A DNA stretch of 64,000 nt, from contig NZ_JSYK01000003.1 of assembly GCF_000812875.1 (NCBI RefSeq), positions 310,001 to 374,000 of the forward strand. The letters run 5' to 3'. The position numbers and the translations under genes were made by a program. The DNA is from Kaistella solincola (GTDB lineage: Bacteria > Bacteroidota > Bacteroidia > Flavobacteriales > Weeksellaceae). This document shows positions 33,275 to 42,213 of the stretch, piece by piece (the first letter of the stretch is position 1; every line of letters starts with the position of its first letter). The notes below the pieces were generated by a model, which made no database searches, was not told the origin of the DNA, and saw nothing but the letters and a program-made list of their open reading frames with translations.

Positions 33275-35281
33275 ATGGAGACCCCGAATTTAATTCAAAA
33301 AAGCATTGATACCGTTAGAGTTTTAGCTGCTGATGCGGTACAGAAAGCAAACTCCGGACATCCCGGAACTCCAATGGCCTTGGCTCCCCTCGGCCATATT
33401 TTGTGGTCGGAAGTCATGCGCTACAATCCAAAAAATCCACATTGGGCCAATCGGGACCGCTTTGTACTTTCCGCCGGCCACGCTTGCATGCTGCAATATG
33501 CTTTTTTACATTTGACAGGTTACGAAATTACCTTGGATGACATTAAAAATTTTCGGCAACTTCACAGTATTACGCCCGGCCACCCCGAATACGGACTTAC
33601 ACCAGGAATTGAAGTTACCACCGGACCGCTCGGACAAGGTTTTGCGAACGGCGTCGGAATGGCGATTGCGCAGCGATATATGGCGGCACGCTATAACCAG
33701 CCGGATTTCGATATTTTCGATTATAAAATCTACGCCATCTGCAGCGACGGTGATATTATGGAAGGTATAACAGCAGAAGCTGCTTCGCTTGCGGGCAATC
33801 TTGGTCTGGGAAACATGATTTATTTCTATGATAACAACAACATCACGATTGAAGGCGATACCGATTTAGCTTTTGATGAAGATGTTTCGAAAAGATTTGA
33901 AGCTTACGGCTGGCATGTTCAGAATGTGGACGATATTAAAGATTTGGACGCGCTTTTAGAAGCTGTTGAAAACGCAAAAAACGAAAGAAACCGTCCGTCG
34001 TTAATTAACGTCAGAAGTGTTATTGGCTACGGAAGTCCTAATAAACACAATACCGCCGCGGCTCATGGTTCGCCTTTAGGTGAGGACGAAGTACGTTTGG
34101 TGAAAGAAAATTTCGGTTTTGACCCCGATAAAAGTTTTGTAATTCCACCCGAAGTGGCAGAATTTTACCGTAAAGCAGGTGAAAAATCCGCACAACACGA
34201 AGAGAACTGGAACAAACTGTATCAAAATTATAAGAAACGTCATCCCGAATTAGCCAAAGAATACGAAGATATTACCGCTGGAAAATTACCGGCTGATTGG
34301 CACAAAAATCTTCCGGTTTTTGAAGCGGGCGAAGAAATGGCGACCAGAAAAGCTTCAGGAAAAACCTTAAATGCTATTGCGCAGTATTTACCGCAGCTCA
34401 TCGGTGGTTCCGCAGATTTAGCGCCGTCGACAGACACCAATCTCAACGATTTTAAATCTTTTTCAGCAAAAAATCCGGACGGTCGTAATTTCCATTTTGG
34501 TATTCGCGAACATGCGATGGGAGCTGTTTTAAACGGAATGGCACTCAGCAAATATTTAATTCCGTACGGCGCTACATTTCTGATTTTTTCCGACTATATG
34601 CGGCCGCCGCTCCGTTTAGCCTCGATTATGAATATCCGCCCGATTATGGTTTTCACGCACGACAGCATTGGTCTGGGCGAAGATGGCACCACGCATCAAC
34701 CGATCGAACAGTTCATTGGTCTGCGAACTGTTCCGGGAATGACTGTCATCCGTCCGGCCGACGCGAATGAAACCGCACAGGCTTGGCGCGTCGCCATCGA
34801 GCATACCGACGGACCGGTTTGTATCGTGCTAACGCGCCAGGGAATTCCGGTAATCGATCAGCAAAAATATACCAGCGCGAACGAGCTCGAAAAAGGTGCC
34901 TATATTCTTTCGGATTGTGAAGGTGAACCAGAAATCATTTTAATAGCTTCAGGTTCCGAAGTGCATTTGATCTTAGAAGCGCAGGAAAATTTAAAAAATG
35001 AAAATATCCGTACACGTATTGTCAGCATGCCGAGCTGGAATTTGTTCGATAAACAACCCGCAGAATACCGAGAAAAAGTCTTCCCGAAAAATATCAGAAA
35101 ACGACTTGCCGTAGAAGCCGGTTCACCTGTTGGCTGGATGAAATATACGACTGATGATGGCGATGTTATCGGAATTGAAAAGTTTGGTGAATCAGCACCG
35201 GCGGAAGAACTCTTCGCTGAATACGGTTTCACGGTGGAAAACGTGGTTAAAAAAGCACGGGATCTCCTGCAAAAAAATTAG
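33275..35281 (+). CDS. tkt: Transketolase (full length)
   Basis: Transfers two-carbon units between sugar phosphates in the pentose phosphate pathway. 668 residues with all three domains. [14 protein letters not shown] and [16 protein letters not shown] lie in the N-terminal domain. The thiamine diphosphate motif is [19 protein letters not shown] ... [11 protein letters not shown]. The catalytic Glu is in [14 protein letters not shown], and the C-terminal domain is complete. It heads the pentose phosphate group tkt-gnd-zwf-pgl. A split transketolase also exists at 55985-57880. A spaced inverted repeat (TTGTAAGA 33176-33183 and TCTTACAA 33239-33246) lies upstream. Confidence 0.96.
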   Translation: METPNLIQKSIDTVRVLAADAVQKANSGHPGTPMALAPLGHILWSEVMRYNPKNPHWANRDRFVLSAGHACMLQYAFLHLTGYEITLDDIKNFRQLHSITPGHPEYGLTPGIEVTTGPLGQGFANGVGMAIAQRYMAARYNQPDFDIFDYKIYAICSDGDIMEGITAEAASLAGNLGLGNMIYFYDNNNITIEGDTDLAFDEDVSKRFEAYGWHVQNVDDIKDLDALLEAVENAKNERNRPSLINVRSVIGYGSPNKHNTAAAHGSPLGEDEVRLVKENFGFDPDKSFVIPPEVAEFYRKAGEKSAQHEENWNKLYQNYKKRHPELAKEYEDITAGKLPADWHKNLPVFEAGEEMATRKASGKTLNAIAQYLPQLIGGSADLAPSTDTNLNDFKSFSAKNPDGRNFHFGIREHAMGAVLNGMALSKYLIPYGATFLIFSDYMRPPLRLASIMNIRPIMVFTHDSIGLGEDGTTHQPIEQFIGLRTVPGMTVIRPADANETAQAWRVAIEHTDGPVCIVLTRQGIPVIDQQKYTSANELEKGAYILSDCEGEPEIILIASGSEVHLILEAQENLKNENIRTRIVSMPSWNLFDKQPAEYREKVFPKNIRKRLAVEAGSPVGWMKYTTDDGDVIGIEKFGESAPAEELFAEYGFTVENVVKKARDLLQKN

Positions 35282-35499
35282 CAGCTATTTGGGCATTTTT
35301 TCTCGAAATAGCTTTTAATCAAATAAAATTCGACACTTTTAAAATAGAAAAATAAGCTGCTTTTAGGGGAAATTTTTCGATTTTAAATTTATTATTATTC
35401 AGAATTCACGATAAAGACAAAACCCAAAAAAAAGGCCGTTTTAAGGCGGAATTTTTTAGAAGGAAAACTTTAGCAATTCAATTTAATTCTTTAAAAATT

Positions 35500-36936
35500 A
35501 TGACACACGAAAATACTTCTCAAAGCGCCTTCGGAATGATTGGTCTCGGTACCATGGGCTCAAATCTTTTACAAAATATCGCTGATCACGGTTATTCCTG
35601 TTCGGGTTACGATATCAATAAAGAGCAAGTTCAGGAGCTGAATGATTTAAAATCTGATAACATTAAAGGTTATACCGATCTAAATGAATTTGCCGAAAGT
35701 TTGAAAAGTCCGAAAATAGTGATGATGTTGGTGCCAGCAGGTGAAATCGTAGATAATGTGATTAAAGATTTACTCGGCGTTTTATCACCCGGCGACATTA
35801 TTATTGATGGTGGAAATTCGCATTATACAGATACGGAAAAAAGGTACAAAGAGCTCGAAGAAAAAGGCTATCATTTTGTGGGAATGGGCGTTTCCGGCGG
35901 TGAAGAAGGTGCCCGACGCGGTCCGAGTATGATGCCCGGCGGCGATAAGGAAGCGTACAAATATCTGCAACCAATTTTAGAAAAAATTGCGGCGCAGGTA
36001 AATGGCGAACCAACCGTCGCCTTTATGGGTAAAGGTTCTGCAGGACATTTTGTAAAAATGGTGCACAACGGAATTGAATACGCCATAATGCAGCTAATTT
36101 CGGAAACCTACGCAATTATGAAAGACGGGCTGGAAATGCATAACGACGAGATTTATAAAGTTTATAAAAGCTGGAATGAAGGCCGACTAAAATCTTATCT
36201 AGTTGAAATTACTGCCGATATATTTTCTTACCGAAACGAAGGCGAAGAAAATATTTTGCTGGACAGCATCCGCGATCAGGCAAAAGCAAAAGGTACGGGA
36301 AAATGGACGTCGCAGGCCGCAATGGACTTGCATCTTCCAACTCCAATAATCGATGTTTCGGTGTCCACGCGCGACCTTTCAAGCAAAAAAGATTTGCGTG
36401 TTGAAGCCTCGAAAATTTATCCCGACCAAACTGCCAGCGCTTACGGAAAAAGCCCGGAAGAATACGCCACAAAGCTTGAAAATGCTTTTTATTTCGCCAT
36501 GGTTTCTGCGTATGCGCAGGGAATGCATTTGATGTATGCCGCAAATGAAGAATTTGATTATGACCTGAATCTAGATGTAATTGCGAAGATTTGGCGCGGT
36601 GGCTGCATCATCCGTTCCGAGTTTTTAGAGGATATTTATTCGGCTTACAATAAAAATCCCGAGCTGAAACATTTGCTGCTGGATAAGCAAATTGCACAAA
36701 GTATTTCGATGAATATTACCGCAGCGCGAAATGTGGTCTCCGACGCGGTTTTAAATGGAATTGCTACTCCGGCTTTTTCGGCGGCCCTCAGCTATTTTGA
36801 TAATTTCCGTTCCGAAACCATGCCGACCAATTTAATTCAGGCGCAACGCGACTTTTTCGGTTCCCACACTTACGAACTTAAAGCTAAAGAAGGCGTTTTC
36901 CATACCAAATGGATTATGGAAAATATCAAGGAATAA
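35500..36936 (+). CDS. gnd: 6-phosphogluconate dehydrogenase (decarboxylating)
   Basis: Oxidatively decarboxylates 6-phosphogluconate to ribulose-5-phosphate, using NADP+. 478 residues, long (dimeric) form. The dinucleotide fold is IGLGTMGSNLLQNI, GNSHYTDTEKR and GGEEGARRGPSMMPGG bind substrate, and the active-site segment KMVHNGIEYAIMQ carries the catalytic Lys. It lies 34 nt upstream of zwf and is likely co-transcribed. The 218-nt gap after tkt carries AT-rich hairpin-like repeats. Confidence 0.96.
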   Translation: MTHENTSQSAFGMIGLGTMGSNLLQNIADHGYSCSGYDINKEQVQELNDLKSDNIKGYTDLNEFAESLKSPKIVMMLVPAGEIVDNVIKDLLGVLSPGDIIIDGGNSHYTDTEKRYKELEEKGYHFVGMGVSGGEEGARRGPSMMPGGDKEAYKYLQPILEKIAAQVNGEPTVAFMGKGSAGHFVKMVHNGIEYAIMQLISETYAIMKDGLEMHNDEIYKVYKSWNEGRLKSYLVEITADIFSYRNEGEENILLDSIRDQAKAKGTGKWTSQAAMDLHLPTPIIDVSVSTRDLSSKKDLRVEASKIYPDQTASAYGKSPEEYATKLENAFYFAMVSAYAQGMHLMYAANEEFDYDLNLDVIAKIWRGGCIIRSEFLEDIYSAYNKNPELKHLLLDKQIAQSISMNITAARNVVSDAVLNGIATPAFSAALSYFDNFRSETMPTNLIQAQRDFFGSHTYELKAKEGVFHTKWIMENIKE

Positions 36937-36970
36937 CCGGTAAAAACTGTAAATCTTTTAAAATTTAAAA

Positions 36971-38494
36971 ATGCTGAATACCTCCAATAAAACCACGGAA
37001 CCCACCATCTTTATAATTTTTGGTGGGACCGGCGACCTTACGAAACGCAAAATTATGCCCGCGCTTTACAACCTTTTTTTAGCGAACTGGCTGCCCGAAA
37101 ATTTCGCCATTATCGGTTCTTCATCATCGAAAATGACTGCTGAAAAATATCAGCAGGAATTATTGGAGGCTGTAAATGAATTTTCGCGAAGTGGAAAAAC
37201 CAAAAAAGAAGATTGGGCAAAATTTGCGTCGCACATCGGTTTTCAGGATGCTGATCTTACCAACGCCGGTGCTTTCAAACCGTTTGGAAAAATTATTGAG
37301 CAATTCAAAAGAGAGTGGAACCAAACTCCGTCGCTCATTTATTACTGTGCGGTCGCGCCCCATTTTTTCTGCACAATTGCAGAAAATATCAGCAAAGCAA
37401 AACTGGAAAATAACCCTGAAACAACCCGAATAATTATCGAAAAACCTTTCGGTACCGATTTGGAATCCGCGAAGGAACTCAACCGAAAATTACTGAACAT
37501 TTTTGAGGAGAAGCAAATTTACCGCATCGATCATTATCTGGGAAAAGAAGTGGTGCAGAATATTATGGCGTTTCGTTTCGCAAACTCTATTATGGAGCCA
37601 CTTTGGAACCGCAATCATGTGGAGCATGTTCAGATTTCGGTGACGGAGCAAATCGGCATCGGAACACGTGGTAAATATTTCGAAGGCGCCGGAATTTTAC
37701 GTGATATGATTCAAAACCACTTGTTGCAGCTTTTATGTATCATCGCCATGGAACCGCCGACCAGTTTTAAAGCAAATGAAGTGCGCGACCGAAAAGTTGA
37801 CGTTTTGAAAGCCATGCGGAAAATAGAAAGCGGAAAAATAGAAAGTATGGCGGTGCGTGGACAGTACAGTTCGGGTTGGGTGGAAGGTGAAGAAGTTTTA
37901 GGTTATCGCGAGGAAGAAAACGTAGACCCTAATTCCAATACCGAAACCTATGCGGCGCTGAAACTTCACATCGATAACTGGCGCTGGCAAGGCGTTCCGT
38001 TTTACCTCAGAACCGGCAAAAGGTTATTTAAGTCGGCTTCGGTTATTACCATTCAGTTTAAAGAAATTCCGCACAATATCTTCGTTTCCGCAGACTCCGG
38101 TGTGCCGAAGCAAAACCGTTTGGTCATCAGCATTCAACCCGATATGGCGATTCGTTTTCAGCTTCAAAGCAAAGTGCCCGGACTTGAAATGAATTTAAAT
38201 ACCGTTGATGTTGTTTTTGATTATGCAGACAACAAAAAGTCTGATTCTCCTGAAGCTTACGAAACGCTTTTGCTGGATGCAATTGTTGGTGATCAGACTT
38301 TATTTATGCGCGCTGATCAGGTGGAAGCTGCGTGGGAATTAATCATGCCGATCCTAAACTATTGGGAGAAAAACAACGCGCAAAACTTTCCGAATTATTC
38401 CGCAGATTCCTGGGGGCCGGAAAATGCCGAAGCGCTTATCGCAAAAGACGGCTATCATTGGTTTAGTTTACCAGACAGCAATAAAAAGAAGTAA
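36971..38494 (+). CDS. zwf: Glucose-6-phosphate 1-dehydrogenase
   Basis: First enzyme of the oxidative pentose phosphate pathway: glucose-6-phosphate to 6-phosphogluconolactone with NADP+. 507 residues. The cofactor motif is FGGTGDLTKRKIMPALYNL (18-36; GxxGDLA type), and the substrate signature RIDHYLGKEVVQNIMAFRF holds the catalytic His region. Pgl starts 3 nt after its stop, so translation is coupled. Confidence 0.96.
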   Translation: MLNTSNKTTEPTIFIIFGGTGDLTKRKIMPALYNLFLANWLPENFAIIGSSSSKMTAEKYQQELLEAVNEFSRSGKTKKEDWAKFASHIGFQDADLTNAGAFKPFGKIIEQFKREWNQTPSLIYYCAVAPHFFCTIAENISKAKLENNPETTRIIIEKPFGTDLESAKELNRKLLNIFEEKQIYRIDHYLGKEVVQNIMAFRFANSIMEPLWNRNHVEHVQISVTEQIGIGTRGKYFEGAGILRDMIQNHLLQLLCIIAMEPPTSFKANEVRDRKVDVLKAMRKIESGKIESMAVRGQYSSGWVEGEEVLGYREEENVDPNSNTETYAALKLHIDNWRWQGVPFYLRTGKRLFKSASVITIQFKEIPHNIFVSADSGVPKQNRLVISIQPDMAIRFQLQSKVPGLEMNLNTVDVVFDYADNKKSDSPEAYETLLLDAIVGDQTLFMRADQVEAAWELIMPILNYWEKNNAQNFPNYSADSWGPENAEALIAKDGYHWFSLPDSNKKK

Positions 38495-38497
38495 AAA

Positions 38498-39247
38498 ATG
38501 AATATTAAAAAATTTAAAAATGTCGAGGAATTGAATATTTCTTTAGCAGAAAAAATTTGCGAAGTCGCGGAATTTGCCATTAAAAACCGTGGCGAATTTA
38601 CCTTTGTGCTTTCCGGCGGAGATTCTCCAAAAAAACTGTACCAGCTGTTGGCTTCCGAATCTTACAAAGATCGGATTGACTGGAGCAAAACCTATTTTTT
38701 CTTCGGTGATGAACGTTTTGTGCCCGAAGGTGATGCGCAGCGAAATTCGCTAATGATAAAAAATTTGCTCTTCGAACCGTTAAAAATTCCCGATACACAG
38801 ATTTGTAATCTCGACACTTCCGGCACTCCGGAAGAAGCCGCTGAAAAATATAATGAAGCAATTGCTGCACATTTTGAAAATAAAACGGTTGAATTTGATT
38901 TTAATCTTTTAGGTTTAGGTTCAAATTCTCACACCGCATCACTATTTCCGCACACCGACGTTTTAGCTGAAATTGAAGCTGCCGTAAAATCTGTTTTTGT
39001 GGAAGAAGTTGGCATGCATCGAATCACTATGACGGCGCCGCTGATCAGTCAATCCCGAAATATTGCGTTTATCGTTTTCGGCTCAGACAAAGCCGATGCT
39101 GTATATCATGTTTTGGAAGACAAAAACGCTTCCGCAGAATTGTATCCGGCGAGGCTAATTTCTACCGACGAAAATAAAACAGTATGGTATTTAGATGAAG
39201 CCGCCGCGGCGAAACTTTCGAAAAATAAGAAAAATTCGGGGTTTTAA
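38498..39247 (+). CDS. pgl: 6-phosphogluconolactonase
   Basis: Hydrolyses 6-phosphogluconolactone between the Zwf and Gnd steps. 249 residues of the NagB/SOL (DevB) type. Motifs: FVLSGGDSPKKLYQLLAS (about 35-52), FFGDERFVPEGDAQRNSLM and LLGLGSNSHTASLFPHTD. Cytosolic. It starts 3 nt after zwf and completes the oxidative branch. It ends before a strong terminator at 39275. Confidence 0.94.
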   Translation: MNIKKFKNVEELNISLAEKICEVAEFAIKNRGEFTFVLSGGDSPKKLYQLLASESYKDRIDWSKTYFFFGDERFVPEGDAQRNSLMIKNLLFEPLKIPDTQICNLDTSGTPEEAAEKYNEAIAAHFENKTVEFDFNLLGLGSNSHTASLFPHTDVLAEIEAAVKSVFVEEVGMHRITMTAPLISQSRNIAFIVFGSDKADAVYHVLEDKNASAELYPARLISTDENKTVWYLDEAAAAKLSKNKKNSGF

Positions 39248-39274
39248 AGCGGAATTTTTGGAAATATATAAAAC

Positions 39275-39309
39275 AAAAAAAAAGGAACGTAAAAGTTCCT
39301 TTTTTTTTA
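39275..39309. terminator. Bidirectional terminator between pgl and tRNA-Ser
   Basis: A-run, GGAAC / GTTCC stem with GTAAAA-type loop, then a T-run of nine. Pgl and tRNA-Ser converge on it. Confidence 0.85.
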
Positions 39310-39319
39310 TTTTCTTAGA

Positions 39320-39409
39320 TGGTAGAGAGGATGGGATTCGAACCCACGATACAGTTACCCGTATACTACCTTTCCAGGGTAGCTCCTTCAACCACTCGGA
39401 CACCTCTCT
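39320..39409 (-). tRNA. tRNA-Ser (GGA)
   Basis: Class II tRNA. On the minus strand the acceptor AGAGAGG pairs with CCTCTCT, the anticodon stem CTACC/GGTAG encloses loop CTGGAAA (anticodon GGA), and a long variable arm precedes GGTTCGAATCC. The body is 87 nt (39323-39409). The three bases after the discriminator A happen to spell CCA (39322-39320), unlike the other tRNAs here. Confidence 0.94.
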
Positions 39410-39476
39410 GATTGAAGACTGCAAAAATAGCGTATTTAATTGAATTCCAAAACCGAAATCCTTAATTTTTCAAACT

Positions 39477-40496
39477 TTAATTTGCCGTTACCTCACCACA
39501 CAGGTTTTTTGCAAAATTCTGCGCAAATGTGCCGGAATATTTCGGATTGTCCAGCAGGTGCATTGCTTTGGTAATAGCGCTTTCCGCCGTAATATCGTTT
39601 CCGCTGATCGCACCGATTTCCGCGAAAATATTGGAGTTCGAATATTTTCCAAAACTTATTCCGCCCGAAACGCACTGCGAAATAACCACGATCTCAGTTC
39701 CGTTTTTGCGTAAATTCTGCAGAATTTCCTTTGTTTTTTCAGTATTGAAAATCGTCCCGGATCCAAAAACCTGTAGCACCAAAACTTTTACGTTCGGGAT
39801 TTCCACAAAATGATTCAGGTGCATTCCGGGAAAAATCCGCCAGAACAAAACGTTCTGCGAAGTATGCGCATCCACCGAAAATTCAGCATCCGAAGGCGCG
39901 CGCCACAAATATTCCTTTTCAACATTAAGGTGCACACCCGAAATTCCCAACTGCGAGTAATTCGGTGACTGAAAAGCATCGAAATGTTCGGCAGAATATT
40001 TCAAAGTTCGGTTTCCGCGTAGCAGTTTGTACTCAAAATACACCGCAACTTCCTGTATTACAGCTTCGTCGTTTTCATACAGACTCGCATAATACAAACT
40101 CGTCAGCAAATTTTCTTTAGCATCCGTACGCAAATCACCAATTGGCAGTTGCGAGCCGGTAAAAATCACGGGTTTTCGAAGATTTTTCAGCATAAAACTC
40201 AGCGCCGATGCACTGTACGCCATCGTATCTGTACCGTGCAGAATTAAAAAACCGTCGTAATTCTCATAATTTTTCCCGATGTAATTGGCAATAATTTTCC
40301 ATTCCTTCGGGCCCATGTCCGAGGAATCCAGCGGTTTGCGAAACGGGTAAACCGAAACTTCGCATTCCAGCATATTCATTTCCGGAAGTTTCTCGAAAAT
40401 ATTTCCAAAATCAAACGCCTGCAAACTGCCCGTCGCGTAATTTTTTTCCATGCCGATGGTTCCGCCGGTATAAATCAGCAGTACTTTTCTTTTCAT
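39477..40496 (-). CDS. ansA: L-asparaginase, type I
   Basis: Hydrolyses asparagine to aspartate and ammonia. 339 residues without signal peptide, so the cytosolic type I form. The two catalytic threonine motifs are visible: IYTGGTIGM (about 8-16) and LHGTDTMAYSASALSFML (around 85-102), with Asp and Lys partners in the second (HGTDT) and FTGSQLPIGDLRTDAKEN. A -7 element lies only five bases before the ATG, so the mRNA may be leaderless. Confidence 0.92.
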   Translation of the reverse strand: MKRKVLLIYTGGTIGMEKNYATGSLQAFDFGNIFEKLPEMNMLECEVSVYPFRKPLDSSDMGPKEWKIIANYIGKNYENYDGFLILHGTDTMAYSASALSFMLKNLRKPVIFTGSQLPIGDLRTDAKENLLTSLYYASLYENDEAVIQEVAVYFEYKLLRGNRTLKYSAEHFDAFQSPNYSQLGISGVHLNVEKEYLWRAPSDAEFSVDAHTSQNVLFWRIFPGMHLNHFVEIPNVKVLVLQVFGSGTIFNTEKTKEILQNLRKNGTEIVVISQCVSGGISFGKYSNSNIFAEIGAISGNDITAESAITKAMHLLDNPKYSGTFAQNFAKNLCGEVTAN

Positions 40497-40501
40497 ATTT
40501 T

Positions 40502-40509
40502 CAAAAATA
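40502..40509 (-). promoter_or_regulatory. Promoter -7 element for ansA
   Basis: Read on the minus strand it is TATTTTTG (TAnnTTTG), five bases before the ansA ATG at 40496. -33 is unclear. Confidence 0.4.
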
Positions 40510-40585
40510 CATTATTTGCCGCAATTTGGCTAATTTTTTAGATCTACATAAACGTTCTAGAACAGCAGTTTTTTTATTTCTTTAT

Positions 40586-40651
40586 GGCGCCTTTTTCCGT
40601 CTTCCGTTCCCGCTTCCGCCGCGGCGGAGAGCTCCACTCAAGCCGGGGCGC
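40586..40651. repeat. GC-rich palindromic intergenic repeat, copy 1
   Basis: It runs from GGCGCC to GGGGCGC and is far more GC-rich than its surroundings. It contains a perfect 12-bp palindrome CCGCCGCGGCGG (40616-40627), flanked by CCGTTCCCGCTT and AGAGCTCCACTCA. The same flanks occur at 59584-59663 with a different central hairpin. Confidence 0.65.
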
Positions 40652-40664
40652 AGATTCACCGCGT

Positions 40665-40735
40665 AAACGCTGTACGCAATAAGCAAAAGGCTTTTAGCAT
40701 ACAGCCTGCCGCTTACGGCCTAAAGCTAAACCATA
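40665..40735. repeat. Imperfect AGC/TAAAGC-type repeat stretch
   Basis: Short imperfect words such as GCTGTACGC, AGCATACAGC and TAAAGC alternate. The 10-mer AGCATACAGC (40696-40705) recurs inverted at 56943-56952 in another gene-poor gap. Confidence 0.4.
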
Positions 40736-40744
40736 TAAAATTCC

Positions 40745-40752
40745 TACTTTTG
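40745..40752 (+). promoter_or_regulatory. Promoter -7 element for trmH-like gene
   Basis: TACTTTTG (TAnnTTTG) ends six bases before the ATG at 40759, so the transcript would begin at or next to the start codon. Confidence 0.45.
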
Positions 40753-40758
40753 CTCACT

Positions 40759-41418
40759 ATGAAAAACCAGGAAATCTTCCAGTATTTGCAGCAGTTTCTT
40801 ACCGAAGAACGGCTTCAGAAAATCAATCAGTTTGCGCCGGAAAGTTCCGATTTTGTCTTGCCGGTGATGGAAGATATTTTTCAGTTCCGCAATGCGGCCG
40901 CTATTGTTCGTTCTGTAGAAGCCTGCGGATTTCATAAAATTGTGGCTATGGAAAGCGAAAACGTTTTCAACCCAAATTTGCGCGTCACCAAAGGCGCTGA
41001 AACCTGGGTTGAGGTTGAAAAACTTCCGCATAGTTTAGAATCCATCTCAGAAATAAAAAAGCGCGGTTACAAAATTGTGGCGGTTTCACCCGAAAAAAAT
41101 GCCACGCTTTTGCCCGATTTTTCAATTTCAGAACCGGTCGCTTTGGTTTTCGGCACCGAAAAGGAAGGCGTTACAGCGGAAATTCTGGATTTCGCCGACG
41201 AAACTTTAGCAATCCCGATGTATGGTTTTACGCGCAGTTTCAATGTTTCCGTGGCGGCATCGATTTGCATGTATGAACTCAAGCAAAAGTTGTTGAAATC
41301 GGGTATCGATTATAAACTTTCGAAAGAAAAAATGTGGCGGATGAAAGTTCGTTGGGCAGTAAATTCGCTCCAAAGCGGCGAACAGATTTTAGCAAAATAC
41401 CTAAGAGAAAACCCGTAA
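40759..41418 (+). CDS. TrmH/SpoU family RNA 2'-O-methyltransferase
   Basis: SPOUT-fold RNA ribose methyltransferase, 219 residues from MKNQEIFQYLQQFL. The three SpoU motifs are present: NAAAIVRSVEACGFHKIVAME (motif 1), LVFGTEKEGVTAEIL (motif 2) and IPMYGFTRSFNVSVAASICMYEL (motif 3, SAM knot). It resembles the TrmH (tRNA Gm18) subgroup with its C-terminal WRMKVRWAVNS tail, so a tRNA target is likely. I rejected a TTG start at 40750 because it overlaps the -7 element. It converges with rsmE at a hairpin terminator. Confidence 0.88.
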   Translation: MKNQEIFQYLQQFLTEERLQKINQFAPESSDFVLPVMEDIFQFRNAAAIVRSVEACGFHKIVAMESENVFNPNLRVTKGAETWVEVEKLPHSLESISEIKKRGYKIVAVSPEKNATLLPDFSISEPVALVFGTEKEGVTAEILDFADETLAIPMYGFTRSFNVSVAASICMYELKQKLLKSGIDYKLSKEKMWRMKVRWAVNSLQSGEQILAKYLRENP

Positions 41419-41463
41419 AAATTCCCGGCTAAACCGGCATATTTTTTAGTTTTAAAAAAAAAA

Positions 41464-41495
41464 GAAAAATTTGCCATTTTAACAGCAAATTTTTC
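41464..41495. terminator. Bidirectional AT-rich terminator between trmH-like gene and rsmE
   Basis: Perfect 11-bp stem GAAAAATTTGC / GCAAATTTTTC with a 10-nt loop. It is a clean member of the AT-rich hairpin family spread through this window. Confidence 0.75.
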
Positions 41496-41520
41496 AAATT
41501 CTCAAATTCTCAAATTTAGC

Positions 41521-42213
41521 CTAGCTCATCTTCCCATAATTCCACGCTGCTACAAAAATTCCGGCGGTTTCGGTTCTCAGTCTTTGCTTTCCCAACGAAA
41601 CAGCTTTCACACCTTTTTTAGCTAATTGTGCAATTTCGTTGTCGGAAAAATCACCTTCAGGACCGATCAGAAAAATTACCTGCTTTTGAGGCGAAATTTT
41701 CTGTAATTCTACACGCTCTAAATTTTCATTGCAATGCGCCACAAAAGTTTTTTCCGCGTCAATTTCCTTAATAAAATCCGAGAATTTGGTCAAATCATTT
41801 ATCACCGGAAAATGAAACCTCAAACTTTGCTTCGAAGCAGAAATGCTTTGTTTTCGTAGCTTTTCGATGTTCAGATTTTTACGCTCGGTTTTTTCAGTCT
41901 GCAAAATGGTAATTTCAGAAATTCCCATTTCGGTTGCTTTTTCTACGAAAAATTCAATGCGGTCGATATTTTTTGTAGGCGCTATTGCAATGTGTAATTT
42001 TGGCGAGAATTCGGGCAAATTTTGCTGGATTTCCAGAACGTCAAGCAAAACCTTTTTTCCTTCTAAAACCAGATTTCCTTTCGCCAGATTTCCTTTTCCG
42101 TCGGTGACAAAAATTTCTTCGCCGGCGCGCATGCGCAAAACTTTCAGGATGTGCGTTTGTTCCTCTTCATTAATTTTAACCTCAGGAAAAATTTCACCAA
42201 AAAAAAGCTTCAT
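41521..42213 (-). CDS. rsmE: 16S rRNA (uracil-1498-N3)-methyltransferase
   Basis: SPOUT methyltransferase acting on U1498 of 16S rRNA. 230 residues. An N-terminal PUA-like domain (MKLFFGEIFPEVKINEEEQTHILKVLRMRAGEEIFVTDG) is followed by the SAM-binding knot: LIGPEGDFSDNEI and SLGKQRLRTETAGI. Cytosolic. Its first base overlaps the last base of tsaD (42213), so the two are translationally coupled. Confidence 0.93.
   Translation of the reverse strand: MKLFFGEIFPEVKINEEEQTHILKVLRMRAGEEIFVTDGKGNLAKGNLVLEGKKVLLDVLEIQQNLPEFSPKLHIAIAPTKNIDRIEFFVEKATEMGISEITILQTEKTERKNLNIEKLRKQSISASKQSLRFHFPVINDLTKFSDFIKEIDAEKTFVAHCNENLERVELQKISPQKQVIFLIGPEGDFSDNEIAQLAKKGVKAVSLGKQRLRTETAGIFVAAWNYGKMS

Noticed and set aside
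39191-39443. Short ORFs across the tRNA-Ser region
   Set aside because: The translations are of the tRNA itself (SEWLKELPWKGS-type peptides), a common artefact.
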